Source: an uncultured Porphyromonas sp.
Lineage (GTDB): Bacteria; Bacteroidota; Bacteroidia; Bacteroidales; Porphyromonadaceae
DNA: 11,174 bases
NCBI GenBank assembly: GCA_947253195.1
Contig: CAMXXM010000023.1
Location: 1-11,174, forward strand
Reading direction: 5' to 3'
Shown here: in pieces, positions 7,056-11,174 of the stretch
How the letters are laid out: every line of letters starts with the position of its first letter
How positions within the stretch are numbered: position 1 is the first letter of the stretch
The notes under the pieces: generated by a model
Databases searched by the model: none
Told to the model about the DNA's origin: nothing
Seen by the model: only the letters and a program-made list of their open reading frames with translations
Translations under genes and position numbers: made by a program

Positions 7056-10009
7056 TTCTGAACGACGGAGGACAAAGTAATATGTCCCGTCCGCCAGGGA
7101 GGCAGCCTTGTCCCAAAATAGTGGCAGCTCGCTGTACCTAGCACTATATATCTTTCCCTTCTGACCCTTACCAGCAGGACCACGTCACTCTCCTCTCGCT
7201 CCGGGCGAGATGTGTACTTAGGTAGAATGCGACTGAGTACGCTGCTCTTCTTTTTGCCTATGACGATGGCAGGAATTTGATCACCTGAGAGCGAAAGCTC
7301 CGCCGGGAGCTGACCCTTGGTGATAGAGGGCCCTTGCGAAAGGATTGAATTGAGCCCCCAGAGTTGCCTCAGCCTTGCGGTCACCCGACCGGGATAGAGT
7401 CGGATATGGTCCTGGGGACAGATGTAGGAGAGGTACTCCTTAGCCTTACGGCTAATGTAGGCGGTATCGACCAGCTGGTCCCCGGAGAGCTGATCCTCTA
7501 TGGTCTTACTCACGAAGCGGGTCGCCTTGCGGTACGGCAGGAGACGGAATGCCCTGTGCTCCACCTCCTCCCACGAGTCGGCACCCCAGAGCTTGGGGCT
7601 TGGATCCTGCTGATAAAACTGCCACGGGGTCAAGTTGCCCTTCTTCCTATTGAAGTCCGCATCACAGAGCGTCTTATTGGCAAAGCTGTCATCGTAGGTC
7701 ATTGTACGGGGGACGATATGCTCGATCTGGAACTTGCTGTTGCCATCAAGTGCAGCGCTCAGTCCACGTATGACCTTGCCGGTATATGGACAAGTGACGA
7801 CCCCCATACTACGACCGGCAAGCTCCATATAGAGCTTGTACTTCTGGAGATTTTCTCGAGAGGTACTCAGACCTTGGCTGCGCAGGTAGTCCCTTGCCAT
7901 ATCGTTGTCCTCCTCCGCTTTCTTCTGGTGCTTCCTCATCTCTGCCCTCTTCTGAGTGGATAGCTTGAGGTCCCGGGCAAGCTCCACGTGTATCTCGTCA
8001 AAGGTAAAGTCCGGCCGGATCGTGGAGCGATAATTATTGAGGAGGTAATTAACCAGTCTCCTCATCGCCCAAAGCGCCTGCTCGACCATAGGGTTACGGA
8101 GGTTCTCCACCGGCGGGAGCTTATCCATCAGCCTATGCTTAGCTGTACCCTGAGAGGGATGATAGAGTCGCTGACGCAGCTTCAACTCCGGAGTACTGAG
8201 GTGAAATGGTCCGTCGGGATCCTGCAGCAAGGTCACGATCCTATCTATCATCTCACCACGCGCCAGAGGTCCCTGGGTGTGGATCCACGACCTCAGCGCA
8301 TCATCGTGATCGTCCACCAGCGCATCATCCCGCACAGCATTACGTATACCGCCCAGCAACACTGCGCTGTAGAGCTCCTCCCCACGTAGGAGATAGGGCA
8401 GGATGTTTCGCAGAGCGTGGAGCGAGAGGTTGCTATAGTCCTCGCTGAGATGTAGCTTGGCGAGCTTGTCCTTGAGGTCCTCCACAAAGGCGGCACCCTC
8501 TATCCCCCTCAGACCTTGCGCCAGCAGATGATTGTCGTCGTAGAAGAAGAGCTTCTCCCAGATCCGGGTATAGAGATTGAGGTCAAAGGGGATGGTCAGA
8601 CGATCACTGGGACTCGCATTTCCCTTACAGGAGGGCATCTTCTTACTGTCAAGGAGCTTAGTTATACCACTAATCGTGGGGCATCCGGGCAGCTCAAAGT
8701 CATCCGCAAAGTTAAGCTCAACAGTCAGTCGGAGATCATTCTTGAGCTTAGAAACCTTAGTATTCTTCCCATAAGTGAGAAGCTTGTCAAGCATTGACTG
8801 GAGCATCATTAGATCGAGTTTCCGGTCCCGTATCCTCATATTAAGCAGTGTCTGCAGGACTCTATACAACTCATAGTAGGGATGAGAGGCAGAGACAACC
8901 GTTGGTCCCCGGGTGATGAATCGATTTGTGCCTCTGTCCTTAACCTTATGCGACTCAAGGCTACACTTGTCCAGCATACTCTTCTGTGACCTCAGAGGTC
9001 TTTGCCAGAAGAGGGTACTATCCTTGGAGATAAACCTGATGGTTCCATCCTTGTCGTACCAAATCTTACCCGCCAGATGCTCCTTAAGAGAAGTGGTAGT
9101 CTTGTAGACGAAGCGGTGCTCGTCACCGGACAAGGTCTCTATCACCGCTGACGGATCCTTAGTCCTGTACCTCTCCAGTCGGCGTCTCGCCTCATACGAG
9201 TCGCTCTTGCCGGTGAAGTACCGGTAGTGTACCGTCTCCACCTGCTCCCTATCGAGACCGAGTAGTGGTGCCTGTCTCGTCCATATCCGGTCAAACTCCT
9301 CCACATACATCTCTCTCAGCGTGTAGCGGGAGCGTACTCTCTCTGCCTGATCACTAAAGGGGTCCCCCTCCTTTGGGGCAATGCTGTAGAGGTACTGACC
9401 GAGTGTGCGATCTCCGAGAGCGGCTCTCGTCTCATCAATGCCGACCTTCCCATCCTTCTCCATCGTGCTGGTATAGATAGATCCGTCCTCCTTCCCACTT
9501 CGTGATGAGAGGAATCCTCTGTGCCGGATGATGGAGTAAAGGATACGCCCCAGCTTTTCACGTGCGGTAAAGCCTCCGTTGGGGTCGTCCTCGAGGGGCG
9601 TATCAACAGCCTCAGCTCTCAGTCGGTAAGGGTCAAGGGCCAGCCACTCCATGAAGCGGGGTGACTCCGGGAAGCGACGTCTCTCCGCGGAGGGCTTGCT
9701 CTTATCCCACTTCACCCAGCCGTCCAGCTCTTTCTGCGTCAGGGGACACATATCTTTCTCTATAAGCAGTCTCAGGAGATGCTGCTTGCGCAGACGACGG
9801 CGAGCCAGTTGCCTCCTCGCCTGACGGCTATTACGCCGCTCTTCGTTGTTTGTTTTCTCGACTCCATTGACCATCGCTTTGCCGGACGGAAACACAGTGG
9901 CTCCGGCATTGAGGATGGAGCTTACGCTATCTCCCTCACGTACGATGACAGCCCAGCCAAGACTGCTTGTCCCCAAGTCAAGCCCGAGGATATATTGTTT
10001 TTTACACAT
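7013..10009 (-). CDS. cas9: Cas9 N-terminal fragment (RuvC-I, bridge helix, REC, RuvC-II, HNH)
   Basis: This 998-aa frame begins MCKKQYILGLDLGTSSLGWAV, with RuvC-I D11. The Arg-rich bridge helix follows at about residues 57-83 (EERRNSRQARRQLARRRLR). The recognition lobe runs to about 640. RuvC-II is IHVELARDL (E676). The HNH motif is FQIEHIVPRTMTYDDSFANK with H764, and N787 lies in DADFNRKKGN. The HNH exit TARLRQLWGLNSIL, near residue 884, matches other Bacteroidota Cas9s. Residues up to about 945 look native. The last 53, from VRVRRERYIV to CLLTNLD, are probably out-of-frame translation after the lesion. By family knowledge this part alone could bind guide RNA and hold an HNH nickase, but it lacks RuvC-III and the PAM-interacting domain. 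Transcription probably starts at the promoter just upstream (10052-10045). Confidence 0.9.
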   Translation of the reverse strand: MCKKQYILGLDLGTSSLGWAVIVREGDSVSSILNAGATVFPSGKAMVNGVEKTNNEERRNSRQARRQLARRRLRKQHLLRLLIEKDMCPLTQKELDGWVKWDKSKPSAERRRFPESPRFMEWLALDPYRLRAEAVDTPLEDDPNGGFTAREKLGRILYSIIRHRGFLSSRSGKEDGSIYTSTMEKDGKVGIDETRAALGDRTLGQYLYSIAPKEGDPFSDQAERVRSRYTLREMYVEEFDRIWTRQAPLLGLDREQVETVHYRYFTGKSDSYEARRRLERYRTKDPSAVIETLSGDEHRFVYKTTTSLKEHLAGKIWYDKDGTIRFISKDSTLFWQRPLRSQKSMLDKCSLESHKVKDRGTNRFITRGPTVVSASHPYYELYRVLQTLLNMRIRDRKLDLMMLQSMLDKLLTYGKNTKVSKLKNDLRLTVELNFADDFELPGCPTISGITKLLDSKKMPSCKGNASPSDRLTIPFDLNLYTRIWEKLFFYDDNHLLAQGLRGIEGAAFVEDLKDKLAKLHLSEDYSNLSLHALRNILPYLLRGEELYSAVLLGGIRNAVRDDALVDDHDDALRSWIHTQGPLARGEMIDRIVTLLQDPDGPFHLSTPELKLRQRLYHPSQGTAKHRLMDKLPPVENLRNPMVEQALWAMRRLVNYLLNNYRSTIRPDFTFDEIHVELARDLKLSTQKRAEMRKHQKKAEEDNDMARDYLRSQGLSTSRENLQKYKLYMELAGRSMGVVTCPYTGKVIRGLSAALDGNSKFQIEHIVPRTMTYDDSFANKTLCDADFNRKKGNLTPWQFYQQDPSPKLWGADSWEEVEHRAFRLLPYRKATRFVSKTIEDQLSGDQLVDTAYISRKAKEYLSYICPQDHIRLYPGRVTARLRQLWGLNSILSQGPSITKGQLPAELSLSGDQIPAIVIGKKKSSVLSRILPKYTSRPEREESDVVLLVRVRRERYIVLGTASCHYFGTRLPPWRTGHITLSSVVQKWSVWSECLLTNLD

Positions 10010-10044
10010 AATAGATCAGAAAGTGATTAAATAAGGATCGCACC

Positions 10045-10052
10045 CAAATGTA
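10045..10052 (-). promoter_or_regulatory. Promoter (-7 element) of the cas operon
   Basis: TACATTTG on the - strand is a perfect TAnnTTTG element. A T-run (the tracrRNA terminator tail) lies about 15-21 nt upstream, where the -33 region would be. Transcription would start near 10040, about 30 nt before the cas9 ATG. The mRNA leader is A/T-rich with no Shine-Dalgarno sequence, usual for Bacteroidota. Confidence 0.55.
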
Positions 10053-10066
10053 CCAAATTAAGGCAT

Positions 10067-10093
10067 AAAAAAAGCTCCCGCCAAAGCGGGAGC
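10067..10093 (-). terminator. Intrinsic terminator of tracrRNA
   Basis: On the - strand GCTCCCGC (10093-10086) pairs perfectly with GCGGGAGC (10081-10074) around a TTTG loop and is followed by seven Ts (10073-10067). This is a textbook rho-independent terminator. It separates tracrRNA from the cas9 promoter 15 nt further on. Confidence 0.93.
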
Positions 10094-10152
10094 GTAGAAC
10101 AAACTACGGCATATAGCCTTGTTGTGAAAAGATCGTTTAGGGTTGATCTTTA
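10067..10152 (-). ncRNA. tracrRNA of the type II-C system
   Basis: The anti-repeat lies at 10142-10121. Its complement shares with the CRISPR repeat start the blocks GTTGTG, GATC and GTTTAGGG, interrupted by a weak 4-nt section (GATT against AAAA) and one extra A in the repeat, which would form the usual internal bulge. Downstream, three stem-loops follow with no linker: GGC/GCC (10118-10108, the nexus), GTAG/CTAC (10107-10094), and the terminator hairpin (10093-10074) ending in seven Ts. The RNA would be about 85 nt and starts just after its own -7 element. It pairs with pre-crRNA, directs RNase III processing, and scaffolds Cas9. Its position directly upstream of cas9 on the same strand is common in type II loci. 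The 5' end is inferred from the promoter, so it is good to a few bases only. Confidence 0.9.
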
Positions 10153-10157
10153 TGCCC

Positions 10158-10165
10158 CAAAGGTA
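10158..10165 (-). promoter_or_regulatory. Promoter (-7 element) of tracrRNA
   Basis: TACCTTTG on the - strand is a perfect TAnnTTTG element, about 6-8 nt before the expected tracrRNA start. I see no good -33 TTTG at standard spacing. The element and its flank (GTAC, A or C, TTTGGG) closely resemble the cas9 promoter 113 nt downstream. Confidence 0.55.
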
Positions 10166-10593
10166 CACAATTTTTCTTTCACCATATACCCCCTGGATGA
10201 CCCCTATAAAATCCATTAAGCAGTGGCATACGCATCCGAAGGGAGACAATAAGACCTAAGTCCATCGCCCCAATGCGGAGCAATCTTGTTGCAGAGAAGT
10301 TAGCTGACGTTGAGAACTGTATCCCGAATAAGCCGACTTTCTCATCTTACTTTTCCACAAAACAATCCCTCCGATGGACAATCGAGGCTTTGGGCTCTAT
10401 TTCTCTATGTATCGGTTCCGTTGTTAATGCTGTTTGCCGCACTATCCTTATCCCTGTCTGAAAGGACTATGTCGTCGTTACGCATCGGGCGGCTCGGATC
10501 ACTTTCCCCACCTCGGACTTGTCGAGGAAGTGCATTTTTCCACAACTTACTGATCTTGTCTTTATCCGGACATCGGTCTCAGTGTTTTTTTCG
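10166..10593. other. Intergenic stretch without a convincing gene
   Basis: I find no coding frame with sensible composition or recognisable domains on either strand. Short open frames here encode low-complexity Ser/Leu-rich peptides. Two DnaA-box-like 9-mers, TTTTCCACA, occur at 10351-10359 and 10536-10544. CCTCG (10511-10515) and CGAGG (10523-10527) form a small hairpin followed after 7 nt by five Ts on the + strand, a weak terminator candidate. The stretch separates the divergent CRISPR and receptor transcription units and may hold regulatory sites for either. Confidence 0.6.
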
Positions 10594-10601
10594 TACCTTC
10601 G
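10594..10601 (+). promoter_or_regulatory. Candidate -7 element for the small exported protein
   Basis: TACCTTCG follows a run of seven Ts and resembles the Bacteroidota TAnnTTTG box with one change. It lies within a perfect 12-bp palindrome, CCTTCGCGAAGG (10596-10607), which ends two bases before the ATG. If used, the mRNA would be nearly leaderless, and a palindrome-binding regulator would block it. No -33 element is clear, so this is tentative. Confidence 0.35.
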
Positions 10602-10609
10602 CGAAGGAT

Positions 10610-10921
10610 ATGAAGAGGAAGCAACTCATAAGGGCGCTGGCCGGCGTGTTGCTGGCTGTCTTTGGCTCGGTGGCGGTGACGCTGCCGGTCCACCTCTCGT
10701 CGGTCGATCACGTCAGCGGTCTCTGCGGCACCTCGGCAACGAGTGCCACCGGCTGTCTCTTCCTCCACTTCCTCTCCGAGACCTTTGACGAAGGTGAGGG
10801 GACTCCTGAGGTCACTGCACCTCGGATGACCGGTGTAGAGCTCTCCGTGGCTCCGACTCCGGTGCTACACTCTGTCTCGCTTGTCCTTCCATCCCTTCGA
10901 GCCCCTCCCTTCTCTCTATAG
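10610..10921 (+). CDS. Small hypothetical exported/membrane protein
   Basis: A 103-aa protein I cannot assign to a known family. It starts MKRKQLIRALAG and has one hydrophobic segment at about residues 8-26, either a signal peptide or a membrane anchor. The remainder has two Cys (C39, C49), several His (H28, H34, H53, H87) and a Ser/Pro-rich tail ending APPFSL. The frame stays open for 300 nt upstream, but that part is low in coding character, so I start at ATG 10610, where a basic N-terminus precedes the hydrophobic core. Small Cys/His-containing exported proteins encoded just before TonB-dependent receptors are common in Bacteroidota and are sometimes linked to metal uptake; that link is inference. 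Its stop codon lies inside the left arm of a 14-bp inverted repeat. Confidence 0.55.
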   Translation: MKRKQLIRALAGVLLAVFGSVAVTLPVHLSSVDHVSGLCGTSATSATGCLFLHFLSETFDEGEGTPEVTAPRMTGVELSVAPTPVLHSVSLVLPSLRAPPFSL

Positions 10922-10979
10922 TAACGCTTGTCGTCGGTCGCTCTCCGGAGCGGTCGGCTCTGTTGTACTATAGAGAGAA
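10910..10979 (+). promoter_or_regulatory. Inverted repeat spanning a stop codon and the next gene's start region
   Basis: TTCTCTCTATAGTA (10910-10923) is perfectly complementary to TACTATAGAGAGAA (10966-10979), with 42 nt between. The left arm contains the last three codons and TAG of the small gene. The right arm contains a purine-rich AGAGAG 5-10 nt before the receptor ATG at 10985. A palindrome, CTCCGGAG, lies in the loop (10943-10950). In mRNA the hairpin would hide the start region until a ribosome finishing the first gene opens it. Confidence 0.65.
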
Positions 10980-10984
10980 ATCCA

Positions 10985-11174
10985 ATGACACATATACCAT
11001 ATGAAGGCGTGAGGTGTGCCCTCCTGGGTACCCTGCTCACGCTTCTGACCCTGTCAGCGGCGGCTCAGTCGTGGCGGGTCACCGTCCTCGATGCGGAGGA
11101 CAAACAGCCCCTGCCGGGCGTGATCCTCCGGCTGGGTCGTCACACCTATCTCACTGATGGCGCAGGTCTTGCGC
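10985..11174 (+). CDS. Start of a TonB-dependent receptor or similar outer-membrane protein (partial)
   Basis: The gene runs off the right edge; 63 codons are visible. ATG 10985 gives MTHIPYEGVRCALLG, then a Leu/Thr-rich core and a signal cleavage site after SAAA, before QSWRV. The mature N-terminus VTVLDAEDKQPLPGVILRLG followed by YLTDGAG matches the carboxypeptidase-like regulatory domain that precedes the plug in many Bacteroidota TonB-dependent receptors. The phrase D-x-x-PLPGV followed by a T/S-D-x-x-G turn is diagnostic. The substrate cannot be told from this part; other proteins with the same N-terminal domain cannot be excluded. It lies 63 nt after the small exported protein gene and is probably in the same transcript. 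Confidence 0.75.
   Translation, partial: MTHIPYEGVRCALLGTLLTLLTLSAAAQSWRVTVLDAEDKQPLPGVILRLGRHTYLTDGAGLA

Larger units (their letters stand above)
5331..10009 (-). pseudogene. cas9: cas9 (type II-C), interrupted by one frame change
   Basis: Read together, two overlapping frames form one Cas9 of about 1,559 residues, at the long end for Bacteroidota type II-C. The domain order is RuvC-I, Arg-rich bridge helix, recognition lobe, RuvC-II, HNH, a large insertion, RuvC-III and the C-terminal PAM-interacting region. In reconstructed numbering the catalytic residues are D11, E676, H764, N787, H1213 and D1216; none is missing. The upstream frame reads sensibly to about residue 945 (EESDVVL). The downstream frame continues sensibly from about 7175 (AGKGQKGKIYSARY), immediately after an in-frame TGA at 7187-7185. 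A single missing base near 7175 explains both; restoring one G would read CTG-GCT-GGT. It could be a real inactivating mutation, a sequencing error, or, less likely, a functional split. Without repair, no single polypeptide holds all three RuvC motifs. Confidence 0.8.

Noticed and set aside
7104..7120. Programmed -1 frameshift at the T TTT GGG-like site to make full-length Cas9.
   Set aside because: It does not fit a proper X XXY YYZ heptamer, and the downstream frame already looks native well upstream of it (KGKIYSARY). I saw no slippery site near 7175 either. A deletion is simpler.
10058..10249. Open frame of 63 codons on the - strand covering the tracrRNA region.
   Set aside because: It overlaps the anti-repeat and the intrinsic terminator and has no recognisable protein character. 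The RNA gene explains the sequence.
10310..10609. N-terminal extension of the small exported protein by 100 residues.
   Set aside because: The extension is Ser/Leu/Arg-rich low-complexity sequence and would bury the basic start and hydrophobic signal segment in the middle of the protein.

Overview
The window looks like a chromosomal segment of a Bacteroidales bacterium, most like Porphyromonas or a close relative. The reasons are -7 promoter elements of the Bacteroidota form TAnnTTTG, few Shine-Dalgarno sites, a secreted peptidoglycan-salvage gene pair, a relaxed lipobox, a TonB-dependent receptor start, and a long type II-C Cas9 of the Bacteroidota kind. The genus is an inference from protein style, not from a marker gene.

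Left part (1-3043, + strand): a cluster of inverted repeats at 7-81 precedes two tightly packed genes for exported peptidoglycan exo-glycosidases. These are a NamZ/DUF1343 exo-N-acetylmuramidase (137-1330) and a GH3 NagZ-like N-acetylglucosaminidase (1337-3043). Together they could strip MurNAc and GlcNAc alternately from glycan-chain ends. A 17-bp hairpin at 3061-3098 separates them from a convergent gene for a small PEGA-domain lipoprotein (3117-3497, - strand) that has its own good promoter.

Centre (3676-10165, all - strand): a complete type II-C CRISPR-Cas locus. In transcription order it holds a tracrRNA with its own promoter and intrinsic terminator (about 10152-10067), cas9 (10009-5331), cas1 (5338-4445), cas2 (4440-4111), a leader of about 200 bp, and a four-repeat, three-spacer array (3909-3676). 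The repeats are 36 nt, the spacers 30 nt, and the promoter-distal repeat is degenerate. The anti-repeat in the tracrRNA matches the array repeat, which ties the parts together. The main anomaly is that cas9 is split by a one-base frame change near 7175, inside a large insertion between HNH and RuvC-III. All nuclease residues are present, but they lie in two different frames. Adaptation genes, guides and array appear intact.

Right part (10166-11174): about 440 bp with no convincing gene, then a short exported or membrane protein gene (10610-10921, +) and the start of a TonB-dependent receptor or similar outer-membrane protein (10985 to the window end). A 14-bp inverted repeat (10910-10979) has one arm over the small gene's stop codon and the other just before the receptor ATG. 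This arrangement suggests translational coupling.
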